From: Chryseobacterium sp. KACC 21268
Lineage (GTDB): Bacteria > Bacteroidota > Bacteroidia > Flavobacteriales > Weeksellaceae
Direction: 5' to 3'
Length of the DNA stretch: 64,000 nt
Assembly: GCA_028736075.1 (NCBI GenBank)
Contig: CP117875.1
Location: forward strand, 2,356,001 to 2,420,000
Shown here in pieces: positions 1-8,970 of the stretch (positions are counted from its first letter, which is position 1; each line of letters begins with the position of its first letter). Under the pieces are notes generated by a model. The model worked only from the letters and a program-made list of their open reading frames with translations, ran no database searches and was not told the origin of the DNA. The position numbers and the translations under genes were made by a program.

Positions 1-138
1 GCAAAAATTGCAAATGCTCAAAAATTTATCAGCGCAGCAGACCTGCAAGATTTTTCTAACAAGTTATCTGAAATAGCTGATTTGAAGATAAAGCAGAATG
101 ATATTTTTATTAAAATATATTCTTTGCTCGGACAATGA
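1..138 (+). CDS. 3' end of a small protein upstream of the relaxase, probably a relaxosome accessory protein
   Basis: An open frame runs from base 1 to a TGA at 136-138 and gives the last 45 residues of a protein, ending ...IKIYSLLGQ. The stop overlaps the ATG of the relaxase (ATGA), so the two are probably translationally coupled. Genes in this position in Bacteroidetes elements usually encode the small MobA/MobC-type DNA-binding partner of the relaxase. The visible part is helical-looking and has no motif that settles the family, so the role is inferred from position only. Confidence 0.6.
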   Translation, partial: AKIANAQKFISAADLQDFSNKLSEIADLKIKQNDIFIKIYSLLGQ

Positions 139-1628
139 TCGTTAAAATAATGAAACCGGCGGGTTCCAGCTTTCCAGGGGTCAATTACAACGATAAAAAA
201 GTGAATAAAGGAATTGGGGAATTGATGCTGATGAAAAATTTTCCTTCGTTCATTAATGAAGCCAGTAGTCAGAAGGAGGTTCGGGATTATTTAAAATCAA
301 TTTCAAAAAACGAAAAAGTAAAGAAACCCCAATTTCACTCAGTCATTTCAACCAAGTTTCAGTGGCACAGCAAAGAAGAACTGAAAAATGTTGCAGAAGG
401 TTTTATGAGTGAAATGGGATACGGGACACAACCTTTCATTGTTGTATTTCATAAGGACACAGATAATAATCACGTCCACATTGTTTCCACAAGGGTTGAT
501 AAGCAATCCGGAAAGAAGATCGATGACAGTTACGAGAGGCTTAAAGCTCAAAAGGCATTATGTAATACAATGGGAAAATTGTACGGCCAGAGTCCAGAAG
601 CAGAATTGCACAAACTCCTAAATTACAAAATAAGTTCGTTCAGTCAATTGGAAACTTTGCTTCATAGAAATGGTTATAAAATAAACAGAAACACAAATGA
701 TGAAAATTTTTATAGCATTTTAAAAAACGGAGTCATACAGCGAACACTTTCAGGGAATCAAATTGTTTTCGACAATAGTAAAAGTGACAGCAGAGCCAGA
801 CAGATTAAAGCCATTCTGAATAAATATAAGGAACTGTATTCCAACAAAGTTTTCAAAGTGGAAGACAATAGGCGAAGTCAATCAATGTTACCACAAGAAA
901 AGATAGCTGACAGAGAAAATCTTTCAAAATCAAAAATTGAATTTGAAAGTGAGCTTCAGAAAAAGTTGAAAGATGTTTTCGGGATCGACATTGTATTTCA
1001 TCAAAAAGAAGGTTTAAAACCTTTTGGTTACACGTTGATAGACCATAAAACAGGTAGCGTCTACAAAGGGAGTGAGATTTTGAAAATGAATGAATTATTT
1101 GAATTCACTTCCGAAACTTTGGATAAAAAGCTTTTCGAAATCTTAAAAGATTATAACATTCCAAATCAGGAATCAAGAGAAATACTGCTGGAGTTTTTGA
1201 AAAAGCAATATCGGGAAACAGAGATTAAGGATTTTATGCTATTTGAAAATAGGGGAAAGAAAGATTTGGAAACCTACCGAAAAGTCCAGTTTGAAGTAAA
1301 GGATTTTATCAGAAATAACAAAAACACAAATGATGAAAAAAAAGATATTTCTATAACGACTGCTGAAGACGGAAAGCTGTATGCTGTTCATACCAGATTC
1401 CATTACGTGGTTGAACTTCAACCATTAATCGGAGAAAAGGAGTATCAAAAATTTCTAAATCCCATAGGCATAAATGAAGTGCAGACAGAAAACCGGACTG
1501 AAAATAATAAAAAAACAGAATTAAACAAAGCCGTCAACGAAATGCTATTTGAATGGATGAAAAGTTCAGGAACGGCAAAAGACCCTGCTGAAAACGAACT
1601 CAAGAAACGAAAGAAGAAGAGGCGGTAA
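135..1628 (+). CDS. Relaxase / mobilization nuclease
   Basis: A 497-residue relaxase that would nick the origin of transfer and lead the DNA strand into the recipient. Residues 100-117 carry the metal-binding histidine signature of the Relaxase family (PF03432): H106, then N-N-H-V-H-I-V with H113 and H115. Y18 is a possible nicking tyrosine. The C-terminal two thirds is charged and poorly conserved and ends in a run of Lys/Arg, as expected of a DNA-binding tail. It overlaps the upstream partner gene by ATGA and is followed after 69 bp by the ParA gene. The oriT should lie near or upstream of this operon; I could not define it here. Confidence 0.88.
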   Translation: MIVKIMKPAGSSFPGVNYNDKKVNKGIGELMLMKNFPSFINEASSQKEVRDYLKSISKNEKVKKPQFHSVISTKFQWHSKEELKNVAEGFMSEMGYGTQPFIVVFHKDTDNNHVHIVSTRVDKQSGKKIDDSYERLKAQKALCNTMGKLYGQSPEAELHKLLNYKISSFSQLETLLHRNGYKINRNTNDENFYSILKNGVIQRTLSGNQIVFDNSKSDSRARQIKAILNKYKELYSNKVFKVEDNRRSQSMLPQEKIADRENLSKSKIEFESELQKKLKDVFGIDIVFHQKEGLKPFGYTLIDHKTGSVYKGSEILKMNELFEFTSETLDKKLFEILKDYNIPNQESREILLEFLKKQYRETEIKDFMLFENRGKKDLETYRKVQFEVKDFIRNNKNTNDEKKDISITTAEDGKLYAVHTRFHYVVELQPLIGEKEYQKFLNPIGINEVQTENRTENNKKTELNKAVNEMLFEWMKSSGTAKDPAENELKKRKKKRR

Positions 1629-1697
1629 GGCCTAAATTCCGGCTTCCGATAAAAATTTACAGCTAATAATTATCAAACAAAAACCATTAACCAACCA

Positions 1698-2381
1698 ATG
1701 ATCATCACTTTTGCCACCCAAAAAGGAGGAACCGGAAAAACAACATTGGCGATTGCTTTAGCCAATTATATTTCCACTAATTCCGAAATAAAAATCAATG
1801 TGTTTGATTTCGATTATCAGAAATCCTTTTACTACAAATGGAAAGAAGATGAAGTGTTGGAAATTCCAAAATTGTACGATGTTGAGATTATTGGTGAAGA
1901 TGATGGGCAGCCTTTTTCGGACTTTGATACTCTTATTGATCTGAAAGAAAGCGAGGAGATCAATCTCTTTGATCTGGCAGGAACACTTGATGCTAAATAC
2001 AGCGACTTATTGATATACAGCGATTTTATCGTGATCCCATTTGAATATTCCGATGTATCTGTAAAATCAACGTTGGTTTTTATCAATATGCTGGGATTAT
2101 TGGAAAGCGAGGCCGAAAGAATATTTATCCGTTCCAAATATGATAAAGGATACAAATACCTAAATCAGGAAGCAATGGACATTGAGCTGGCAAAATATGG
2201 AATGCTGCTGCCAAGTCCAGTATTCAAGAGAAACATCCTGCAAACTATTAATACCAGAAACCTGGCTGGCAAGCAAAAATATGCCGTAGAAAATACACTC
2301 GATGAACTTTTAAAGCATATCAATGAAAACTCAAAGATCAAAATAGAAATTCTGAAAAAGAAGGAAAAAGCCAAAGATTAG
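1698..2381 (+). CDS. ParA/MinD-type ATPase of the conjugation region (TraA-like)
   Basis: A 227-residue P-loop ATPase. The deviant Walker A motif KGGTGKTT lies at residues 9-16, with the signature first lysine K9. The following NVFDFDYQ segment (about 35-42) is the A' region and NLFDLAG (about 90-96) is Walker B. In Bacteroidetes conjugative elements a ParA-like protein (TraA) stands at the head of the tra genes, as here; it may position the element or its transfer machinery. A chromosomal partitioning role is less likely because no parB or parS-like gene follows. Confidence 0.85.
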   Translation: MIITFATQKGGTGKTTLAIALANYISTNSEIKINVFDFDYQKSFYYKWKEDEVLEIPKLYDVEIIGEDDGQPFSDFDTLIDLKESEEINLFDLAGTLDAKYSDLLIYSDFIVIPFEYSDVSVKSTLVFINMLGLLESEAERIFIRSKYDKGYKYLNQEAMDIELAKYGMLLPSPVFKRNILQTINTRNLAGKQKYAVENTLDELLKHINENSKIKIEILKKKEKAKD

Positions 2382-2416
2382 ACACCGAAAAATATCCACT
2401 AAATAAAACATAAAAA

Positions 2417-3010
2417 ATGATTAAAATTTCACTTAGCATACTGGCGGTTTACCTGATGTATTATGCAGGTAACATCTTGTACGATCTGTTTCTCAAGAAA
2501 GAAAAAGCAATTTACAAAGAAGAGACTGAGGAATTTTCTTTGTCCGCCATCTCCGAGCAGTACGAAGCCCTTACTGCAACTATTGGGATTGAAGATGTTG
2601 AAAATATCATAACTCCAAAATCATTCAACAGAAAAGAATTAACTCCTATTCCAAGCGAAGAAACGGAACAAAGACAGGATCTGGAGTATTTGAGGGAACG
2701 ATTTGAATCTGAACAAGATTTAGATGAATTGGATAATGCACCAAAAAAGGATTCCATCGAAAAGGAAAACCTACAAAATTCTGAAAATTCTGAATCAAGT
2801 GAAACGTATCCTAACCAAAAAGAAAAAATATCAAAAGAACAGGAAATCCAAAAACCTTACGATGTGATTACCCAAAGCCCAATTATTATAGACAAAGCCA
2901 CAGAAAATTCCAGAATAAAAGAATGGAAGAAGATGCTCAATCTTTCTGAAACCTTGGTTCAAATGGTTGCCAACTATGACGGACACAAAGTTTACCATTC
3001 CACAATGTAG
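2417..3010 (+). CDS. Membrane-anchored hypothetical protein of the tra region
   Basis: A 197-residue protein with one N-terminal membrane segment (about residues 4-26) followed by an acidic, Glu/Ser/Gln-rich, probably disordered middle (about 70-150) and a short more conserved-looking C-terminal end. The position between ParA and TraE is where TraB-TraD proteins lie in CTnDOT-type elements, but I do not recognise the family. The topology suggests an inner-membrane protein with a large soluble tail. Confidence 0.6.
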   Translation: MIKISLSILAVYLMYYAGNILYDLFLKKEKAIYKEETEEFSLSAISEQYEALTATIGIEDVENIITPKSFNRKELTPIPSEETEQRQDLEYLRERFESEQDLDELDNAPKKDSIEKENLQNSENSESSETYPNQKEKISKEQEIQKPYDVITQSPIIIDKATENSRIKEWKKMLNLSETLVQMVANYDGHKVYHSTM

Positions 3011-3130
3011 CCTTTATTCCAAATAATATAACTCACTAATAAACAACGTGTTAAAAATACGATGCAGGGTATTCTATGCCCAAAAACCAAAAATAAACCA
3101 ATTAATTAACCTTCTAAAAGAACACTTATT

Positions 3131-3451
3131 ATGAATCAAAAATTCAAAAAACACCAAATGATGAAAAAAATTTTAACCCTCGCTTTTGTAGTGATGGCAC
3201 TAACACCTGCATTTGCACAAGGCGGTGCAACAGCGATCTCGAACGCCGCCAACGACATTAAGGATTATTGGGATCCTATCAAACTAATCCTGAAAGCAGT
3301 TGGTGGATTGGTTGGTTTCATTGGAGGTTTGAGAGTGTATAACAAATGGACGAATGGCGACCAGGATGTCAACAAAGAGATCCTTGGTTATGGAGGAGCA
3401 ATGATCTTCCTGCTGGTAGTTCCGGAATTCGTAACCGCATTTTTTGCCTAA
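3131..3451 (+). CDS. traE: TraE family conjugal transfer protein (DUF4134)
   Basis: A 106-residue protein with a signal peptide ending at A-F-A-Q and two hydrophobic helices separated by a short polar loop. The ending VPEFVTAFFA and the segment VGGLVGFIGGLRVYNKW fit the DUF4134/TraE family, which resembles VirB2 pilin-type subunits in size and layout. Possible starts are 3131 or the double ATG at 3161/3164 (MMKKILTL), the second being more usual for the family. It is followed at once by traF. Confidence 0.85.
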   Translation: MNQKFKKHQMMKKILTLAFVVMALTPAFAQGGATAISNAANDIKDYWDPIKLILKAVGGLVGFIGGLRVYNKWTNGDQDVNKEILGYGGAMIFLLVVPEFVTAFFA

Positions 3452-3452
3452 G

Positions 3453-3779
3453 ATGGGATTCTATTTATACAAGGGGCTCAAAAAACCCCTTGTGTTTTTC
3501 GGACTGAAAGGGAAATACATTTTTTACGCAGTGGGTGTCATTGGCACAGGAGTCATTTTGGCGCTGGTATTATCGAAGTTTGGATTACTAGGTTCTTTAT
3601 TCGGACTCGCAATAACCGCAGGAGGTGTTTATCTGATCTTCAAAAGACAGGACAAATATGGGCTATATGATAAAACTAAAAATTTCGATCAGATCTTGAT
3701 CTTTCCAAAAAAATTAACCAACAAAAGACTTTTAAAGAATGATGAAACCGAAAGGTTAAATATGACGAATAAAAAATAA
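3453..3779 (+). CDS. traF: TraF family conjugal transfer protein (DUF4133, VirB3-like)
   Basis: About 108 residues, starting at ATG 3453 (MGFYLYKGLKKPLVFFGLKG); an in-frame TTG at 3444 would overlap traE and is not needed. Two adjacent hydrophobic segments at about residues 23-60 are followed by a basic cytoplasmic tail. The N-terminal Y-x-L-x-K-G-L-x-K-P-L-V-F-x-G-L-K-G pattern is typical of DUF4133. VirB3-like proteins sit in the inner membrane next to the VirB4 ATPase, which is encoded next. Confidence 0.85.
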   Translation: MGFYLYKGLKKPLVFFGLKGKYIFYAVGVIGTGVILALVLSKFGLLGSLFGLAITAGGVYLIFKRQDKYGLYDKTKNFDQILIFPKKLTNKRLLKNDETERLNMTNKK

Positions 3780-3790
3780 ATAAGTTCAAT

Positions 3791-6700
3791 ATGAAAAAGG
3801 AAAAACAAGCATTTAACATCCCTTTTATCGGGTATGATTATGCAAAAGATTTCAATTGGGATTTCGATGTTCTTTTCGGACAGTATGGAAATCCTATTAT
3901 TGGTATTAGGATAAAAAATATTGTAGAGCAGTATTCAGCAGATCCGGATACGTACCTCCATTTTCATACGGTCTTAAATCAGGTAGTCTCGATTATTGGT
4001 GAAGGAAGAATTGTCCAGAAGCTCGACATTTTTTCTAAAAAAAGATACACCGCAGAACAGTCCAATCAGTTTCTACAGCAAAAATATTCAGAACATTTTG
4101 AGGGCAGGCTTTTTAAAACCATCGAAACCGTGCTATTCTTCACGGATATTATCGATGACAAACTGAAAAAGAAAACTAAGCATTATCATTTTTCGGATAA
4201 AAGTTATAAGGAACTACGGGATAAGTGCCAGAAAGTATTGATGCTTTTGAAACAGAATAATTGTGAACCTGAGTTTTTATTTGAGAAAGATTTTGATTAC
4301 TACATTTCGGGAGTTCTGTCGATGCAGTTTACAGAAACTCCAACTTTTGATAATATAAAAAGCACCAACGAATTTTTGCAGATCGGAAATAGGATTGTGA
4401 AAAACATTGCCTATGTTGACGTAGAAAACATTGATCTGCCTTCAGAAATTGAGCCTTACTCAGTTTTAGGAGGTAACGGAGCTGCAGCTGAGACGGCGGT
4501 TGACAATTTTAGTTTCATCAATGAACTGGAAGACTACGAGACCATTGTCTACAATCAGATCATTACCATTCCCCTTCAGGCACAACAGCAAAGGGAGCTT
4601 GATAAAAAAAAGAAAAAACATGAAGGCGCGGCGAACAATTCTCCGTCCAACGCGATTATAGCAGATGAAATTCAGACCCTGCTTCATAACATTGCAACCG
4701 ATGGACAGCTCGTCGTCAATGCTCATTTTTCCATCCTTTTTTCAGCACACACATTGGAGAAAATGGAAAATATTCAGTCGATGATTGAAAACAAGCTTTT
4801 CACGAAAGGAATTATTGTTTCTAAAAATGCCTACAACCAGTTAGAACTCTGGCGATCAGCCATTCCGGGCAATGGAACAGAACTTAGGGAATACGATCTA
4901 TTTATGACGACAAGCGAAGCGGCCTTGTGTTTTTTTTTTAAAGAAAGTTACCCGGTCAATGAAGAATCCAATTTCTACCTGAGATTTACAGACAGACAGG
5001 GCGTTCCGCTAAAAGTAGATCCTTCGGATTTACCGATGAAAACAGGAAGAATAAACAACAGGAATAAGTTTGTTTTAGGACCCAGTGGGTCAGGCAAGAG
5101 TTTTTTAATGAATAATATCATCGAGCAATATCTGACCTACAATTATGATGTAGTCATTGTTGATACAGGAGATTCTTATTCAGGAACTTGTAAATACAAA
5201 GGAGGAAGATACATTCAGTACACCGAAGAAAAACCGATTACTATGAATCCTTTTCTAATGGATAAGAAAGAGTTCAATATCGAAAAAATCGAATTTTTAA
5301 CCAACCTGATCTTCCTGATTTGGCAAGGTCCTGACTCTTCAATGTCATCAGCACAAAAGTCCATATTAGACAATGTATTGATGTCGTATTATCATCAGTA
5401 TTTTAACTCAGGACAAGAATGGTATCAAAATAAAACTTCGGAAGAACTTATTTTATATCTCAATAAATATAACATTCAAGAAGAGGATCTATTCACAGAA
5501 TATGAGAATGAAGCCAAAGGACATCAAAACTATTATGACATTTTGGGGATTACATTCGATGCCAGTTCTAATGAAATCAAGGAAGCCGGAAGAAAATTAT
5601 TAAAATTTTATCATCCTGATAAAAACATCAACAATCCGGAATATGAAAGTGAGAATTTTTATAAAGTCTATGAAGCGTATGATACGCTGAACGATGAAGA
5701 AAGAAGGAAAATATACAATGAAACGCAGTTGATCTTAATTAAGTCGAATGACATCATCAAGCAGACCAGATCATCTGAGCAGTGGAATGAATCTTTTAGA
5801 AAAGCTATCATCAGAAAAATTAAAGAATTAGAAGAAAAGCTAGTTGTAACAGAACTTTCGTTCAATGGATTTTATGATTACTGCGATCAATTTCTCCCCA
5901 TTTACCTGAATAATAAGAAACACAATATTATAGAAAAGGAATTTAATCTGCGCACCTTTTTATTTGTGCTGAAAGATTTTTACAAAGGCGGAAGGTATGG
6001 AACAACATTAAATGAAAGTGCAGACAATACGCTTTTTGACGAATCATTGATCGTTTTTGAAATTGATAATGTAAAGGACAATCCCAAACTCTTTCCGATT
6101 GTCACGCTCATTATTATGGACACTTTTATTCAGAAAATGAGACTCAGAAAAGACCGCAGAAAAGCACTCATCATCGAAGAAGCGTGGAAGGCAATCGCAA
6201 GTAAACTGATGGGAGGCTACATTCTTTACTTGTATAAAACCGTAAGGAAATTTTGGGGAGAAGCAGTAGTAGTCACTCAGGAACTCGATGACATTATTGG
6301 AAATGCGGTGGTAAAAGATTCCATCATCAATAATTCGGACACGTTTATACTGCTTGACCAGACAAAGTTCAAAGACAACTTTGATAAGATCGCTTCATTG
6401 CTTTCACTCAATAAAGTAGAGCAAAACAAGATTTTTACCATTAATAATCTCAATAATAAATTCGGAAGAAGTCGTTTTAAAGAATTTTATCTGAAAAGAG
6501 GTTCCAAAGGAGAGGTGTACGGAAACGAGGTTTCTTTGGAGCAGTATCTGACCTACACAACAGAAAAACCTGAAAAGTCTGCTGTTGAGTATTATGTACA
6601 TCGATATGGCAATTATGATGAAGCATTGCGCAAAATAGTTGATGATTTGAAAATCTTCGGAGACAGTCTCGAAAATCTTGTATCGCTCGTGAATTTATAT

Positions 6701-6856
6701 CAAAATCCACTGGATCAAAAAATCAATTCCTTTTACGGAATGATGAAAAAAGAACTTAAAGGGAAGAATGTCTTCAAGACCATCTCACAGGAATTAGAAG
6801 ACCGAAATATCAGTTTTTCAGAATTAATAAATAAAAAACAATATGAAAAAGTTTAG
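3791..6856 (+). CDS. traG: TraG family VirB4-type conjugation ATPase with an inserted DnaJ domain
   Basis: A 1021-residue ATPase that would power assembly of the mating channel. The N-terminal half is the CagE/TrbE/VirB-type region; Walker A is GPSGSGKS at 430-437 and Walker B is ALIIEEAW at about 792-799. Between them, residues about 578-650 form a clear J domain: YYDILGI at 581-587, helix II ending in the HPD motif at 608-610, and F-Y-K-V-Y-E-A-Y-D-T-L plus D-E-E-R-R-K-I-Y in helices III-IV. TraG proteins of CTnDOT-type elements are about 830 residues; the extra length is accounted for by this insertion and nearby sequence. The gene overlaps the next one by 14 bp. Confidence 0.93.
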   Translation: MKKEKQAFNIPFIGYDYAKDFNWDFDVLFGQYGNPIIGIRIKNIVEQYSADPDTYLHFHTVLNQVVSIIGEGRIVQKLDIFSKKRYTAEQSNQFLQQKYSEHFEGRLFKTIETVLFFTDIIDDKLKKKTKHYHFSDKSYKELRDKCQKVLMLLKQNNCEPEFLFEKDFDYYISGVLSMQFTETPTFDNIKSTNEFLQIGNRIVKNIAYVDVENIDLPSEIEPYSVLGGNGAAAETAVDNFSFINELEDYETIVYNQIITIPLQAQQQRELDKKKKKHEGAANNSPSNAIIADEIQTLLHNIATDGQLVVNAHFSILFSAHTLEKMENIQSMIENKLFTKGIIVSKNAYNQLELWRSAIPGNGTELREYDLFMTTSEAALCFFFKESYPVNEESNFYLRFTDRQGVPLKVDPSDLPMKTGRINNRNKFVLGPSGSGKSFLMNNIIEQYLTYNYDVVIVDTGDSYSGTCKYKGGRYIQYTEEKPITMNPFLMDKKEFNIEKIEFLTNLIFLIWQGPDSSMSSAQKSILDNVLMSYYHQYFNSGQEWYQNKTSEELILYLNKYNIQEEDLFTEYENEAKGHQNYYDILGITFDASSNEIKEAGRKLLKFYHPDKNINNPEYESENFYKVYEAYDTLNDEERRKIYNETQLILIKSNDIIKQTRSSEQWNESFRKAIIRKIKELEEKLVVTELSFNGFYDYCDQFLPIYLNNKKHNIIEKEFNLRTFLFVLKDFYKGGRYGTTLNESADNTLFDESLIVFEIDNVKDNPKLFPIVTLIIMDTFIQKMRLRKDRRKALIIEEAWKAIASKLMGGYILYLYKTVRKFWGEAVVVTQELDDIIGNAVVKDSIINNSDTFILLDQTKFKDNFDKIASLLSLNKVEQNKIFTINNLNNKFGRSRFKEFYLKRGSKGEVYGNEVSLEQYLTYTTEKPEKSAVEYYVHRYGNYDEALRKIVDDLKIFGDSLENLVSLVNLYQNPLDQKINSFYGMMKKELKGKNVFKTISQELEDRNISFSELINKKQYEKV

Positions 6857-7496
6857 CATTCTATTTTTAGGATTTGGAAGTTTATTGTGTGCTCAAAACA
6901 CCTACATCGATCCTACGGTAACGGCAGCAATGATTCTATATTCTGAAAATCTAAAAGCCAAACAGAATGAGGTCATCGAAGAAACTTCAAAACTAAAAGA
7001 TGCCCAGACGTGGGTCGGAACCCAGATGGTTGCAGCTAACGATATTCAGAATAAAATTCTGAAGGGCTTAAAAGAAGTTTCCGGGACACTGCAAAATGGT
7101 ATTCAGGTGCAGGAGATCTACTCGGAACTCAATAAGTGTTACAATTACTCAGCACAAGTAGGACAATTAGCATCAGCACATCCGCAATACGCAATTTTTG
7201 GGGTGAAAGCTTCCCAAAAAACCTACGAGCAAAGCCTGAAAATAGTGACAGATGTTTCTGACATCCTCGCATCCGGAGAGTTGAATCTGGCTACTGCAGG
7301 AGACCGCTACAAAATCCTTCATAATATTTCCGGTAATGTCAAAAATCTGAAGTTGTGGCTTTTGGCCATCAAATTAAGATTGGAGAAAGCAAACCGATTG
7401 GGATTCTGGAATTCCATCAATCCATTTGCAGGCTACATCAATACAGACAAAGCGATTGTTGAGGATATTATGGATCGGTATAAAAGGAATTTTTAA
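6843..7496 (+). CDS. Secreted conjugation protein, TraI-like (first of four related proteins)
   Basis: A 217-residue protein with a signal peptide cleaved near L-C-A-Q, followed by mostly helical sequence with coiled-coil character (about 35-100). It occupies the TraI position (DUF4141-like) downstream of TraG. It starts inside the end of traG, so it is translationally coupled. It ends with YINTDKAIVEDIMDRYKRNF, a motif that recurs at the ends of the next three proteins. The function is not established; a periplasmic scaffold similar to VirB5 is a reasonable guess. Confidence 0.75.
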   Translation: MKKFSILFLGFGSLLCAQNTYIDPTVTAAMILYSENLKAKQNEVIEETSKLKDAQTWVGTQMVAANDIQNKILKGLKEVSGTLQNGIQVQEIYSELNKCYNYSAQVGQLASAHPQYAIFGVKASQKTYEQSLKIVTDVSDILASGELNLATAGDRYKILHNISGNVKNLKLWLLAIKLRLEKANRLGFWNSINPFAGYINTDKAIVEDIMDRYKRNF

Positions 7497-7506
7497 AACC
7501 AAAAAG

Positions 7507-8229
7507 ATGAAATCGAGGAACGAGATTCGCCGACTTTATGGAGGCAAAAATAAGTTGTTTTTAAGTTTGCTATTTACTGCAATCTACGTCGTTTTAACTT
7601 CTTCCGGTGGCGGTTCCACACCAGCTTGGCAACAGGAAAATGTATCATTTCCGATGATGGATTTGGAGATCAATGCCACAATGAAAGAACACGACAGGCA
7701 AAAAGAGATGCGGGAAAAGCAAACGCTGAATGCGACAGTGGAAACCGCCAATAGAACCCAATGGAACAACTTCAAAGACAAGATTACCAAAATTCAGGAT
7801 CGATTGAGGATAGTTTCATTTGCCATCCAGGCAATACCGACAGGAATAGCAATGAGCAGGGAAATAACAAAAATAACAAACGATCAGACTGCTATTATCA
7901 ATGAAATAAATGATGCTCCTTATTCCATTATAGCCGTTTTGCCTTCTCAGGTTCAGTTTGTGGATGATCTGCAAATGGTGACCAGACTCGTAACCGGAAT
8001 TATTTTGTCTTATGGAGCCATCAATCAAATGGAGAAATCGGAACGCAAAGTACTATTGGGTTATGCTTTAGGCGAAGTGAAAACATTGAGCAGGAATTCT
8101 ACGCATATGCTTTTGAAAATACGGGATATAAAAGCCAAAGTAAAACGAAATAAAAGAGCCTTTCAGTATTATGTCAACAGAGACAAGCAAGTGGTTGAAA
8201 GCATAATGAATAACATCAAGTCTTTTTAG
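7507..8229 (+). CDS. Conjugation-region protein, second of the four related proteins
   Basis: About 240 residues from ATG 7507; an in-frame ATG at 7426 would overlap the previous gene by 70 bp and adds a non-signal sequence, so I prefer 7507. A hydrophobic stretch near residues 18-32 could be a signal anchor. The rest is helical and ends YVNRDKQVVESIMNNIKSF, matching the tail of its neighbours. No enzyme motif is visible. It is likely an accessory part of the mating apparatus. Confidence 0.65.
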   Translation: MKSRNEIRRLYGGKNKLFLSLLFTAIYVVLTSSGGGSTPAWQQENVSFPMMDLEINATMKEHDRQKEMREKQTLNATVETANRTQWNNFKDKITKIQDRLRIVSFAIQAIPTGIAMSREITKITNDQTAIINEINDAPYSIIAVLPSQVQFVDDLQMVTRLVTGIILSYGAINQMEKSERKVLLGYALGEVKTLSRNSTHMLLKIRDIKAKVKRNKRAFQYYVNRDKQVVESIMNNIKSF

Positions 8230-8297
8230 AAATGAAATCGAAGATTCGGCGGAGCCAATGTATTTCACAAATTGCTTAATGATAAAATAATAAAGAT

Positions 8298-8966
8298 ATG
8301 AGCAAAAAAGCAATTCTTCTTGGAGTTTTATTCTTCACTGTTGCATCCGTAAAAAGCCAGCAGATAGTTATCAATGACAAACTTTTATCACAGATCACCG
8401 TAAACCACGGTGTTCGATTAGGAAGTGAGCAAACTTTTCTGGATTCCTATGAAAAGCAAAAAGAATTGTATGATGATATCAATAATAAAATCACGCAGAT
8501 CATAGCGATTCAGGAATACATCTATCAACAACTGAAAAATGTGAATTCGGCGCTTACCCAGAGTAAAAAACTTATCTACCTCTATCAATATTTGGGTAAA
8601 ATAGTGACGAACTCCAATAAAATGCTGGATCTATCCGCACAGCATCCTGAATATTCGGTACTCATTTCAAAATATTATGTTGAAATAGGCAAGCAGACGA
8701 TGAAGCTTCAGCAGGAAGTTACCCAGGACATTCTCAATGAAGACAAAGACTTTCTGATGGATGCAATGGATAGGGAAATGCTTATTGAAAAGATCTTTAC
8801 CCGTGTCAGAAATATCAATGGGAATATTTTATACATCAATCTGCGATTAGAGAATGCCAAGAAAATTCCTTACCTGTATCAAGTTCCTGTTCTCCGCAAC
8901 TACATCAATATAGACAAAGCCATTGTTGGCGACATCATCACTAAATACAATCACATCTTTAATTAA
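8298..8966 (+). CDS. Secreted conjugation protein, third of the four related proteins (paralogue of the first)
   Basis: A 222-residue protein with a signal peptide (cleavage near V-K-S-Q) and helical body. It is the closest relative of the protein at 6843-7496: similar length, similar spacing of helices, an A-Q-H-P-E-Y / S-A-H-P-Q-Y match in the middle (AQHPEYSVL here, SAHPQYAIF there), R-L-E-x-A-x-K/N late in the chain, and the ending YINIDKAIVGDIITKYNHIF. This supports an internal duplication. Confidence 0.7.
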   Translation: MSKKAILLGVLFFTVASVKSQQIVINDKLLSQITVNHGVRLGSEQTFLDSYEKQKELYDDINNKITQIIAIQEYIYQQLKNVNSALTQSKKLIYLYQYLGKIVTNSNKMLDLSAQHPEYSVLISKYYVEIGKQTMKLQQEVTQDILNEDKDFLMDAMDREMLIEKIFTRVRNINGNILYINLRLENAKKIPYLYQVPVLRNYINIDKAIVGDIITKYNHIFN

Positions 8967-8970
8967 AATT

